NCBI GenBank assembly: GCA_024762845.1
Contig: JANTGQ010000050.1
Span: 1 to 8,390, forward strand
Source of the DNA: Nitratifractor sp.
GTDB lineage: Bacteria > Campylobacterota > Campylobacteria > Campylobacterales > Sulfurovaceae
Length of the DNA: 8,390 bases
Reading direction: 5' to 3'
Positions 1 to 6,690 of the stretch are shown here, in pieces; within the stretch, counting starts at the first letter, position 1; each line of letters begins with the position of its first letter. The position numbers and the translations under genes are program-made. The notes below the pieces were generated by a model. It was not told where the DNA came from. It ran no database searches and was given only the letters and a program-made list of their open reading frames with translations.

Positions 1-147
1 GGTATATTTAAAGCACTTGGCAGCGAAGATGAGATAGCATTTTACAGCCATATACTGGATAAACCAAGTATTGCAACAGTACTAAGAGAGCAATACAGAG
101 AGTCTAAAAACTTTGCAGATGCAATTAAATCGGAGATAATAGATTGA
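1..147 (+). CDS. 3' end of an unrecognised protein (5'-truncated by the window)
   Basis: Frame 1 is open from the first base to a TGA at 145-147 and gives 48 residues, beginning GIFKALGSEDEIAFYSHILD and ending KSEIID. The composition (alternating charged and hydrophobic residues, no stops) and the tight junction with the next gene support a real coding end. I do not recognise the family: the fragment looks like a soluble, helical C-terminus and carries no diagnostic motif. Its stop overlaps the TTG start of the downstream gamma-glutamyltransferase gene (TTGA), so the two are very probably co-transcribed and translationally coupled. Function cannot be inferred from what is visible. Confidence 0.7.
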   Translation, partial: GIFKALGSEDEIAFYSHILDKPSIATVLREQYRESKNFADAIKSEIID

Positions 148-1673
148 GCAAACTAGGAGTAATTTCAAGCGGAGATGAGCGTACATCACAAGCGGGTGCG
201 CAGATGTTAAAAGCAGGTGGCAATGCATTTGATGCCATATGTGCAGCAATGCTCACAGCCCCACTTTGTGAGCCGATGCTTACATCACTTGGCGGGGGTG
301 GTTTTATGCTTGCCAAGAGCCTGGGCAATGCACCAACCCTCTACGACTTTTTTGTAGATGTGCCGCCAAGTAGAAGCAAAAAAAAGGATTTTTACCCAAT
401 AGATGTCGATTTTGGTACAACAACGCAAACCTTCCATATAGGAAGAGCCAGTATCGCGATACCCGGTGTCTTAAAGGGTATTTACGAGATACACAAAGAG
501 CGCGGTTCTCTGCCACTTTCGCAAATTGTACAGCCGGCAATTGACTTGGCAAGAGAGGGGCTCTACCTCTCTAAGATGCAGGCGCACTTTGTAACGCTAT
601 TGGAGCCAATTTTACGCTCTACCAAAGAGTCTGAAGCACTCTTTACCGACAGTAGCGGTAAGCTAATAGACCATACACACCTCTTTGTTAATAAAGAGTA
701 TGCAGAGTTTTTAGAAAACTTTGCCAAAGAGGGAGATGCCTTTTTTTACAGTGGTGAAGTGGCCAAAAGTATAGAGAATCTCTGCAAAGATAGAGGCGGG
801 GATCTGCGGGCAGTTGATTTGGAGAGTTACAAAGTAATCAAGCGAAAACCGATTAGTTTCAACTTTCTAGACTCAACAATTATTACCAATCCACCACCAA
901 GTGCCGGTGGTATTTTAATTTCTTTTGCACTTAAGCTGCTAGAGGGCAAAGAACTGCAAAGCTTTGGCTCATTGGCACATTTGAGTAAATTAATCGAATC
1001 AATGGTAGTAAGTGCAGAGTTTAGAGAGCAAGAGATAAACGAACACCTCCACAAGGTGGGCTTAGAGTCTCTTCTTGATAAGCAAACCCTTATAGATGGC
1101 TATCTGCAAGCCTACCGCAACCGTGTGAATCTGTGGGGCAATACAACCCATATCAGTGTGCTAGACAGCAGCGGAAACGCGGCTAGTGCAACAACCACAA
1201 ATGGCGAAGGGTCTGGTGTAATAGTTCCAAAGAGTGGAATTATGCTAAACAATATGCTAGGAGAAGAGGATCTAAACCCCCACGGCTTCTTTGGCTGGCC
1301 AAGCGGAGTGCGTCTGCCCTCTATGATGGCACCTACAATGCTGCTAAAGGGCGATAGTGTCGAAATGGTTCTTGGAAGTGCAGGCAGCAATAGAATACGC
1401 AGTGCCATTGTGCAGTCTATTCTTAACTTTAACTATTTTCAAAAGAGTATTCAAGCTAGCTGCAGTGCCAGCCGGATACACTACGAAAGGGGCGATGTCT
1501 TTATAGAGCCAGGCTTTGAAGCTGCTGTAGTAGAGGCAATAAAAGCACGCTACCCCATTACAGAGTTCGAGAGTCACTCGCTCTTCTTTGGCGGTGTAAA
1601 TGCAGTATCCGGAAATTTAGAAGGCGGCTGCGACCCAAGAAGAGGCGGCAGCGTAGTTGTTGTTAAGAGGTAA
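144..1673 (+). CDS. ggt: gamma-glutamyltransferase-family Ntn-hydrolase, no signal peptide
   Basis: A 509-residue member of the gamma-glutamyltranspeptidase family, which transfers or hydrolyses the gamma-glutamyl group of glutathione and related compounds and matures by self-cleavage before a catalytic threonine. Seen: an N-terminal GGT signature (residues 5-50, with GGNAFDA and the glycine run TSLGGGGFM); Arg77 in VPPSR, aligning with the substrate-carboxylate arginine of E. coli GGT; PPPSAGG at 250-256; the self-cleavage motif NTTHISVLD with nucleophile Thr334; NNMLG; RLPSMMAPT at 390-398; and the GSAGSNRI loop. The usual SSM serine pair reads SMM, so one oxyanion-site serine is replaced. 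Unlike E. coli GGT (about 580 residues, exported) it has no signal peptide and is probably cytosolic. The TTG start is the only plausible start after the in-frame stop at 126-128, has GGAG at 132-135 and overlaps the upstream stop. Substrate is uncertain; the family call is firm. Confidence 0.88.
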   Translation: MSKLGVISSGDERTSQAGAQMLKAGGNAFDAICAAMLTAPLCEPMLTSLGGGGFMLAKSLGNAPTLYDFFVDVPPSRSKKKDFYPIDVDFGTTTQTFHIGRASIAIPGVLKGIYEIHKERGSLPLSQIVQPAIDLAREGLYLSKMQAHFVTLLEPILRSTKESEALFTDSSGKLIDHTHLFVNKEYAEFLENFAKEGDAFFYSGEVAKSIENLCKDRGGDLRAVDLESYKVIKRKPISFNFLDSTIITNPPPSAGGILISFALKLLEGKELQSFGSLAHLSKLIESMVVSAEFREQEINEHLHKVGLESLLDKQTLIDGYLQAYRNRVNLWGNTTHISVLDSSGNAASATTTNGEGSGVIVPKSGIMLNNMLGEEDLNPHGFFGWPSGVRLPSMMAPTMLLKGDSVEMVLGSAGSNRIRSAIVQSILNFNYFQKSIQASCSASRIHYERGDVFIEPGFEAAVVEAIKARYPITEFESHSLFFGGVNAVSGNLEGGCDPRRGGSVVVVKR

Positions 1674-1680
1674 AAGAGTG

Positions 1681-3585
1681 TTATTGGTTTATAATAGTTA
1701 GGATTTCTGTAAATACCTTAGCTCTTTTAGATATATCTTCGTGTGTCATGGCGTAGATAGCTTTACTAATATTTAATGGAACATCCGTGTTTATTTTACT
1801 CACTTCATCTTCGCTAATTTTACGCGGCTGGGCTTTTATTGGTTCTAGGCCATCTACTCCGTCAAATCTACTCTCACCCGTTAAGAGCTTAAAGAGTTTT
1901 AATCCAAAATAGAAGAGTTCAGCCTCTTCGTTTCGGTGACTTTTTGGCTCTGCCTCGAGGCGTAAACGTGTCTCTAGTTCACTCTTTACAAAAGTAAAGT
2001 TAATGGCGTTTGCAAAGGCAATAGCACTGTAGCTGTAGTTAGAGAAGAATCTCTCTTCGAACTCTTCGAAGCTCTCATTGGCGCTTTTATGTATTTTGTA
2101 CTCTTGTAAAATATTTTTGATATACCATCTCGCATCTGCAAGGGGGAGACTTTTGTGCAGTACCTTTGCCTCTTTTGCCTCTTTTGTTATTTTACCACCA
2201 AAGAATATATGTACTCCATCTACTCTGTTACCTTCGCTATCTTTGGCTTTACACCCCTCGAGACCTATATCGGCGACACCATGAACGCCACAACCCTTAG
2301 GGCATGCAGACCAGTTTATTCGCACAGAACCGTTGGCTATTGGAACGTGGTTGTTTAAGAAGTGGGACATCTCGATAGCATCAGGCTTGTTTGGTATTAC
2401 ACCAAAAGAGCAGGTTTTTGTACCTGCACACGCTATCATATCGTTAAAGTAGATATTGTTAAACTCGCTATACTTGGACGCTATTGTGCTATTTAGAAAC
2501 TCCTCGCCATTTTCGACACCTAAAATCCATACATTTTGGTCGTAGCTTAAACGTAGGTTTCCATCTCCGAAATCTGTAGAAGTTTTTGATGCTTCTATCA
2601 TATCGCTACCACTAAAAATACCCGATGGAACTGTTAATTTATATGCATACTTTCCATCTTTTGTTAAAATTTTATTAGTCCCAAAATTTATCGGCATAGA
2701 CTGCACCAATTTTACACCGGCACTCTCGTGCTCTAAGCCAATCTCTTTAAATACTGCCTCCATAAACGTTGCAATACCGACATCTGCAAGTAGGTAGTGG
2801 AGTCTATTTTTGTTACGATTGTCTCTGTATCCATACTTTTTAAAGATATTAACAATCCCTTCAAAGGTTTTTGCAAGATCTTTTGCCTCAACAAAAGTAT
2901 TGGCACACTTAGATTGCACGCCCACTTTCCCGCCAAGGTAGAGGTTAAAGCCAAAACGCCCATCTTTTTGTGCCAGAACAAAAGAGCAGTCGTGTCCATA
3001 GATGTTGCAGCTGTTCGAGAGACTACCTAAAATTGCACCATTAAATTTACGTGGCAGAGTACCAATATATTCGCTCTTTTTTAAAAAAACCTCCTGCATC
3101 TGCATAAGTAGTGGCTGGGTTTCGATAATAGAGTCGTGTGCATATCCATCTAATGGATCTGTAACTATGTTTCTAAAGTTGTCAACTCCTGTTTGGTAGG
3201 TAGTTATACCAACGCTGTCGAGCTCTTTGGCAACAGTGGCAATATTCTCTATTTTAATGTAACGTAGCTCCACTTGCATACGGGTGGTTAAGTCTATATA
3301 GTCGTTTCCATACTGTTTTGATACTTCACCAATTTTGAGAGCCTGCTTGGCGGTAAGTTTACCACCTGGGATTCGAACCCGAAGCATAAAGTCGCCTTTT
3401 TTAGCAAAAAAACCAAAACATTTTAAATAAAATGCACTATCCTCTTTTGCCATATTATCCCAACCGGCAGATGCGATTGCTTCTAATCGACCAAGTGTCT
3501 CATCGGGGTTAACTACTGTTTTAATCTTCTCTACTTTATTTATTTTTTTACTTCTTGCTTCGTGGGCTTCTTGTAGGGCAACCAT
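1681..3585 (-). CDS. nirA: ferredoxin-dependent nitrite (or sulfite) reductase with C-terminal extension
   Basis: A 634-residue siroheme/[4Fe-4S] reductase, cytoplasmic, reducing nitrite to ammonium (or sulfite to sulfide) with ferredoxin electrons. Seen: first ferredoxin-like half at about 55-120 (FMLRVRIPGG, TTRMQVELRY); QTGVDNFRN at 131-139, which matches the QSGMDNVRN type of assimilatory nitrite reductases better than sulfite reductases; KDGRFGFNLYLGG at 207-219; a second ferredoxin-like half at about 310-365; cluster/siroheme cysteines C386-X5-C392 and C428-X3-C432; and VADIGLEG. Known family members end near the equivalent of residue 515; here about 120 further residues follow. The ATG has AGAGGT seven bases upstream. 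Its neighbour ggt converges with a 7-bp gap. Nitrite is my preferred substrate from motif resemblance, but sulfite reductases share the fold, so the symbol is provisional. Confidence 0.8.
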   Translation of the reverse strand: MVALQEAHEARSKKINKVEKIKTVVNPDETLGRLEAIASAGWDNMAKEDSAFYLKCFGFFAKKGDFMLRVRIPGGKLTAKQALKIGEVSKQYGNDYIDLTTRMQVELRYIKIENIATVAKELDSVGITTYQTGVDNFRNIVTDPLDGYAHDSIIETQPLLMQMQEVFLKKSEYIGTLPRKFNGAILGSLSNSCNIYGHDCSFVLAQKDGRFGFNLYLGGKVGVQSKCANTFVEAKDLAKTFEGIVNIFKKYGYRDNRNKNRLHYLLADVGIATFMEAVFKEIGLEHESAGVKLVQSMPINFGTNKILTKDGKYAYKLTVPSGIFSGSDMIEASKTSTDFGDGNLRLSYDQNVWILGVENGEEFLNSTIASKYSEFNNIYFNDMIACAGTKTCSFGVIPNKPDAIEMSHFLNNHVPIANGSVRINWSACPKGCGVHGVADIGLEGCKAKDSEGNRVDGVHIFFGGKITKEAKEAKVLHKSLPLADARWYIKNILQEYKIHKSANESFEEFEERFFSNYSYSAIAFANAINFTFVKSELETRLRLEAEPKSHRNEEAELFYFGLKLFKLLTGESRFDGVDGLEPIKAQPRKISEDEVSKINTDVPLNISKAIYAMTHEDISKRAKVFTEILTIINQ

Positions 3586-3612
3586 ATTCTACCTCTTAAT
3601 AATTATATTTTT

Positions 3613-3698
3613 AACCTGGATTATGCATTAGAATTGCAAGTAACTCCCATGGTGCAAGACTCGGCAGATTTAGTGATTTCTATTGCATAATGCGGGTT
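3613..3698. repeat. inverted-repeat element A (diverged copy of element B)
   Basis: Ends form an inverted repeat: 3613-3633 against the reverse complement of 3678-3698 match at 18 of 21 positions. The left arm holds a 20-mer (3618-3637, GGATTATGCATTAGAATTGC) that recurs exactly, in the same orientation, at 6989-7008 in element B. The inside also matches element B: AAATCTGCC occurs here on the reverse strand and in B on the forward strand. Flanking bases TTTAA / TTGCA are only a poor direct repeat, unlike B. It lies between the nirA start codon and its predicted promoter, so it should be in the nirA mRNA leader. Confidence 0.75.
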
Positions 3699-3703
3699 GC
3701 ATG

Positions 3704-3709
3704 ATTATA
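3704..3709 (-). promoter_or_regulatory. predicted -10 box of nirA
   Basis: Read leftward this is TATAAT, 118 bp upstream of the nirA start codon, with only a weak A/T-rich -35 region near 3727-3732. It would start transcription near 3697, at the edge of inverted-repeat element A, giving a leader of about 112 nt that carries the whole element. A poor -35 is compatible with dependence on an activator. Confidence 0.5.
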
Positions 3710-3730
3710 CTACGATAAGTTCTTTTTAAT

Positions 3731-3747
3731 TGTCTAATAATTAGGCA
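3731..3747. promoter_or_regulatory. 17-bp palindrome, candidate activator site for nirA
   Basis: TGTCTAATAATTAGGCA is a palindrome about a central A, with seven of eight position pairs complementary (the third pair is T/G). Its centre (3739) lies about 42 bp upstream of the transcription start predicted from the -10 box at 3704-3709, the usual place for a class II activator. The sequence does not match the TTAAC-N4-GTTAA type known for NssR, so the regulator is unknown. Confidence 0.4.
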
Positions 3748-3769
3748 GCTAAATTTTTAGAAAAGAACT

Positions 3770-3805
3770 CTAATCCCAGATTAGCCAGAGGTTGGGATAA
3801 TTTTT
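3770..3805. other. overlapping alternative hairpins between regulator gene and nirA promoter
   Basis: CTAATC-CCA-GATTAG (3770-3784) is a perfect 6-bp stem. ATCCCA (3773-3778) can instead pair with TGGGAT (3793-3798), which is followed by TTTTT at 3801-3805, so on the + strand the second form looks like a terminator. The two are mutually exclusive. No gene is known to be transcribed rightward here; it could help block read-through, or be chance. Confidence 0.25.
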
Positions 3806-3807
3806 GT

Positions 3808-3857
3808 AAAAGACTTCAATAAAAGATGATTTACTTATATAGTTTTGCAAGAAGTCT
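3808..3857 (-). terminator. possible terminator after the Fur-family gene
   Basis: On the leftward strand AGACTTC (3857-3851) can pair with GAAGTCT (3817-3811), followed by TTTT, just past the stop of the Fur-family gene. The loop is about 33 nt, long for an intrinsic terminator, so the call is weak. Confidence 0.3.
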
Positions 3858-3863
3858 AAAGAG

Positions 3864-4232
3864 TTATTTTCTAACTGTACACTGCTTGCAAAGTCCGTTA
3901 ATGATAATGTTTTCGATTTGGTACTCTTGCAGGGTAATGTTTAGGTTGTCGATGCACTCTACACTGTTACAGACTCTACAGATAAAATGGGCGTGGGGGT
4001 GGCTTTTTAGCTCAAAGTAGCGCTTTTTATCATTGGATTCGAAGGAGTTGAGCAAACCTGCATCTATAAAGAGTGATATATTTCGGTAGAATGTTGCTTT
4101 ATCCATTTTTAACTCTGGCTTGATATCTTCGTAGCTGAGTGGTTTTTGCGCTTGGCTAAAAATTTCGAGCAGAGAGACTCTGGCTATGGTTGCTTTAATA
4201 TTGTGCTTCTCTATTTTCTTTTTTATATCCAT
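3864..4232 (-). CDS. Fur-family metalloregulator, Zur-like
   Basis: A 122-residue DNA-binding regulator of the Fur superfamily, which represses metal-uptake genes when loaded with metal. Seen: winged-helix DNA-binding domain at about 1-75 with recognition helix region DKATFYRNISLFIDAGLL (44-61); metal-binding hinge H78-P-H80-A-H82; and two CxxC pairs, C85/C88 and C115/C118, the structural-zinc arrangement of Fur, PerR and Zur. It is shorter than typical Fur (about 140-150). The reading frame extends upstream to 4298, but I chose the ATG at 4230-4232 because AAGGGG lies nine bases before it, the family N-terminus fits, and the longer start would overlap the preceding gene. It follows the transporter gene by 13 bp, so it is probably co-transcribed from 5700 and autoregulated through the palindromes at 5707-5773. 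Zinc as effector is inferred from the ZnuA-like neighbour. Confidence 0.82.
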   Translation of the reverse strand: MDIKKKIEKHNIKATIARVSLLEIFSQAQKPLSYEDIKPELKMDKATFYRNISLFIDAGLLNSFESNDKKRYFELKSHPHAHFICRVCNSVECIDNLNITLQEYQIENIIINGLCKQCTVRK

Positions 4233-4245
4233 ACTATCAATCCCC

Positions 4246-5667
4246 TTAGCTAATAAACAGAAATAGCCCAAGCATAAGTATAAAGAGCAGGCTTCCATAC
4301 TCTAATACTTTGAGTAATTTAGTGTTGGTGTTGCTCTTTTTACGGATATTTTGGCTTAGGTAGGCGGTTATAAAGATAATAAGGCTCATCCCAAGGCTCA
4401 TAAAGATTGCGCTTAAAAAACCTATATAGTAGATGCCAAGCCCAAATGTAAATATAAATATAGTTACTGTGCCGGGGCAGGGCACAATGCCGGCTGCGAG
4501 GATTACCCCTAAATCTTCGCTTTTTGTCTGGCAGCTGCTACAGCCACAGGAGCTGTTTTGTGGGTTATGGGCAGTAAAGCTAAAGCTTTTGCTCTTTACT
4601 TTCCTGCTTGCTTTGTACTTTTTGTAGATAAGATAGAGGGCAATTAGGATAATAATAACCGCACTTACTTTGCTAGCATAGTACTCTACATCGTTTAAAA
4701 AGCTGTTAAATATGAAATTAAGCACAAAATAGACAAAAACTGTCAGGAAAAACGCGCTAAAGGTATGCACAACACCAATAAGAAGTGACATAGTAAATGC
4801 TTTAAAAACAGAGCGGTTTTGGGTTAAAAAGTAGCTTCCAACCAGACTTTTGCCATGCCCTGGACCTATTGCATGCAAGAGACCATATCCAAAAGAGAAG
4901 AGGAGCAGCCAGAGGTAGGAGCTGACGCTTCCGTTCTCTTTGATATCAGTAAGAAGACTCATTAACTTCTCTTTGTACTCCGTTAATTTTTGTGATAAAG
5001 CAGATAAGAGCGTTCCTAGTTTTGGTCTGTCTTGTACTGTAACTGGTTCATTTGGTACTAAAACCCCATTGACAGTATCATCTTCTGGATTATTCTTAAC
5101 TACGCTATCTGGGTCGCCAAGTGTGATTTCTGAGGAGTTTAAAACTATACTTATTTTTGACCTACCTTTAAAGTTTGTTAAAATTGTATCTCTGGTCATA
5201 AAGTTGAAGTTCCCATACATATCCATAAAGATTACTTCAAGTGCATACCCCTCTTGTAATAGAATATCGGCATCGAAATCAAAGAGATAATACATTGTTT
5301 TTTTATCGAGATATAGCTTGGTTGAGTTTGGCTTAATGGTAACATCTTTACTTTTATTGGAGTCAAACGGGGTGTAGCTAACTCTTGCTAGGTAGTTGTA
5401 CTGCTTTATATAATCCTCCAGAGCCTTTTGAATTTGCTCTTGCTCAGGTTTATCTAGTATGCCATTTTTATTATCGTCGTACATTATCATTTGCGATATA
5501 AATTTGGGGTGGAAGCTCCATTTTACACTAAAGTGTGTTGCCCTGGTCTCGGCAGTGATATTTGTATCTACTGTAACTACTGGTGTGTCGGCTCGGCAGA
5601 GGGCGCAGGCAAAGAGGTTGGCAGTAAAGATTGCTATTAGTAAAAGATATTTAAAATATGTTTGCAT
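4246..5667 (-). CDS. DUF1007-NicO fusion metal transporter (RcnA/NicO-like)
   Basis: A 473-residue inner-membrane protein joining an exported N-terminal domain to a NicO/RcnA-type metal permease. Seen: signal peptide at 1 to about 22, followed by CALC; a DUF1007-like periplasmic domain at about 28-180 with an EF-hand-like loop DDNKNGILDKPE (64-75); a linker with amphipathic helix (215-245); then about six membrane segments from 250. The NicO signature HAIGPGHGKS (265-274), His301 and GIVPCPGT (393-400) are present. The cytosolic loop that is His-rich in RcnA instead carries a cysteine cluster, SCGCSSC (373-379). Family members move nickel or cobalt; the direction and metal here are unknown. 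It is the first gene of a leftward operon with the Fur-family gene and is divergent from the znuA-like gene. The ATG at 5667 is preceded by a weak AGAG site and a -10 box at 5700-5695. Confidence 0.82.
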   Translation of the reverse strand: MQTYFKYLLLIAIFTANLFACALCRADTPVVTVDTNITAETRATHFSVKWSFHPKFISQMIMYDDNKNGILDKPEQEQIQKALEDYIKQYNYLARVSYTPFDSNKSKDVTIKPNSTKLYLDKKTMYYLFDFDADILLQEGYALEVIFMDMYGNFNFMTRDTILTNFKGRSKISIVLNSSEITLGDPDSVVKNNPEDDTVNGVLVPNEPVTVQDRPKLGTLLSALSQKLTEYKEKLMSLLTDIKENGSVSSYLWLLLFSFGYGLLHAIGPGHGKSLVGSYFLTQNRSVFKAFTMSLLIGVVHTFSAFFLTVFVYFVLNFIFNSFLNDVEYYASKVSAVIIILIALYLIYKKYKASRKVKSKSFSFTAHNPQNSSCGCSSCQTKSEDLGVILAAGIVPCPGTVTIFIFTFGLGIYYIGFLSAIFMSLGMSLIIFITAYLSQNIRKKSNTNTKLLKVLEYGSLLFILMLGLFLFIS

Positions 5668-5694
5668 TGTTGTTCTCTATAAATTTTTAAAGAG

Positions 5695-5700
5695 ATTATA
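5695..5700 (-). promoter_or_regulatory. predicted -10 box of the NicO/Fur operon
   Basis: TATAAT read leftward, 28 bp upstream of the transporter ATG. A plausible -35 (CTGCAA, 16-bp spacer) falls inside or beside the palindrome at 5707-5721, so a protein bound there would block this promoter. Confidence 0.55.
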
Positions 5701-5706
5701 GCCAAT

Positions 5707-5721
5707 TGCGACTAAGTTGCA
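5707..5721. promoter_or_regulatory. operator 1, palindrome TGCGACTAAGTTGCA
   Basis: A 7-1-7 inverted repeat with one imperfect pair, the same motif as the perfect copy at 5759-5773. It lies between the two divergent -10 boxes and covers the -35 zone of the leftward promoter; it also abuts that of the znuA promoter. The best candidate binder is the Fur-family protein encoded at 3864-4232 (inference). Confidence 0.7.
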
Positions 5722-5737
5722 GTTAAGTCTGACTATG

Positions 5738-5743
5738 TATAAT
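5738..5743 (+). promoter_or_regulatory. predicted -10 box of the znuA-like gene
   Basis: TATAAT on the + strand, 44 bp upstream of the znuA ATG. The expected start of transcription is near 5750, placing the second palindrome (5759-5773) at about +10 to +24 and the first at about -43 to -29, an arrangement suited to tight repression. Confidence 0.6.
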
Positions 5744-5758
5744 TCGAGAATAAAAAAA

Positions 5759-5773
5759 TGCGACTCAGTCGCA
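5759..5773. promoter_or_regulatory. operator 2, perfect palindrome TGCGACTCAGTCGCA
   Basis: A perfect 7-1-7 inverted repeat, 38 bp from operator 1 start to start counted from its far end (52 bp between the two left edges), in the early transcribed region of znuA and just before its ribosome binding site (AAGGA, 5777-5781). As RNA it would also form a short hairpin, but the recurrence of the motif upstream of the promoter favours a DNA operator. Confidence 0.75.
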
Positions 5774-5787
5774 AATAAGGAAAAAAA

Positions 5788-6690
5788 ATGAAAAAGTTAA
5801 TTCTATTGGCAGCACTCTTAAGCAGTGCTCTCTTTGCAAAGGTTAATGCAGTAGCAAGTATCGTACCTGAGGCTACATTTGTAAAAGCTATAGGTGGCGA
5901 CTTGGTTGATGTTACTGCAATGGTACTCCCGGGTAATAGCCCACACAGTTACGAGCCAAAACCATCACAGATGAAAGATGTAAGCAAAGCAGACCTCTAC
6001 TTTCCAATGGATGTAGAGTTCGAAAAAGCGTGGCTTCCAAAATTTAAGGCGCAAAACAGCAAAATGGAGATTGTTGATACTCTAAAAGGTATCAAAAAAA
6101 TAGCAATGGCTGCACACCATCACCACGACGAGCATGCAGAGCACGAAGAGCATAAAGAGGGCGCAGATCACGATGAACACGAGCACGAAGGGCACCATCA
6201 CGATGGTGGCTTAGATCCACATGTATGGGTATCACCTGTAAATGTAAAAGTGATAGCAAAAAATATCTATGAGGCGTTGGTAAAAGTTGATCCTAAAAAC
6301 GAAGCTACTTATAAGAAAAACTATGAGAACTTCTTAAAAAAGATAGACGAGACAGATGCAAAAATCAAAGAGACGCTAAGTGGTTTAAAACAAGGTACTG
6401 CATTTATAATCTTCCACCCGGCATTTGGTTACTTTGCCAAAGAGTATAACCTAAAGCAGGTTCCAATAGAGGTAGAGGGCAAAGAGCCAAAACCAAAAGA
6501 GTTAGCATACTTAATGGACAAAGCAAAAGAGGAGGGGGCAAGAGCTATTTTTGCAGAGCCTGAGTTTAGCGATAAATCTGCACAACTCATTGCAAAAGAG
6601 TTAAATATTCCAGTTATCAAAATTAGCCCAATGGCTGAGAACTGGTCTGAAAACCTTATAAACTTTGCAAAAGCGATAGCACATAAATAG
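5788..6690 (+). CDS. znuA: zinc/manganese ABC-type substrate-binding protein, ZnuA-like
   Basis: A 300-residue periplasmic metal-binding protein of the cluster A-I (ZnuA/TroA) family, which delivers zinc (or manganese) to a membrane transporter. Seen: signal peptide 1 to about 17 (MKKLILLAALLSSALFA); metal ligands His53 (GNSPHSYEP), His145 (LDPHVWVSP) and His210 (IFHPAFGYF); and the conserved FAEPEF at 255-260, typical of ZnuA. A His/Glu/Asp-rich loop spans about 109-139, a hallmark of zinc-specific members. Length is normal for the family. AAGGA lies six bases upstream of the ATG. No znuB or znuC follows: the next gene is on the other strand, so an ABC partner must be elsewhere or the partner is the divergent NicO-type transporter. 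Regulation is predicted through the two palindromes upstream. Manganese specificity is possible but the His-rich loop favours zinc. Confidence 0.9.
   Translation: MKKLILLAALLSSALFAKVNAVASIVPEATFVKAIGGDLVDVTAMVLPGNSPHSYEPKPSQMKDVSKADLYFPMDVEFEKAWLPKFKAQNSKMEIVDTLKGIKKIAMAAHHHHDEHAEHEEHKEGADHDEHEHEGHHHDGGLDPHVWVSPVNVKVIAKNIYEALVKVDPKNEATYKKNYENFLKKIDETDAKIKETLSGLKQGTAFIIFHPAFGYFAKEYNLKQVPIEVEGKEPKPKELAYLMDKAKEEGARAIFAEPEFSDKSAQLIAKELNIPVIKISPMAENWSENLINFAKAIAHK

Noticed and set aside
1671..1683. Terminator between the convergent ggt and nirA genes
   Set aside because: The gap is 7 bp and I see no stem-loop with a T-run at the junction.
2733..3199. Open frames on both strands inside nirA and similar ones inside ggt, the transporter and znuA
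   Set aside because: They are shadows of the long coding frames, lack ribosome binding sites and show no recognisable protein features.
4233..4298. Longer Fur-family reading frame starting at 4298
   Set aside because: It would overlap the 3' end of the transporter gene by 53 bp and add a hydrophobic stretch foreign to the family; the ATG at 4230-4232 has a strong AAGGGG site.
5755..5787. Operator 2 as an RNA leader hairpin or riboswitch
   Set aside because: The stem is only 7 bp with a 1-nt loop, which cannot fold well in RNA, and the same motif recurs upstream of the promoter, favouring a DNA site.
6117..6205. His/Glu/Asp-rich stretch in the znuA-like gene as a tandem repeat
   Set aside because: It is the usual metal-binding loop of zinc-specific ZnuA proteins; codons vary and there is no regular repeat unit.
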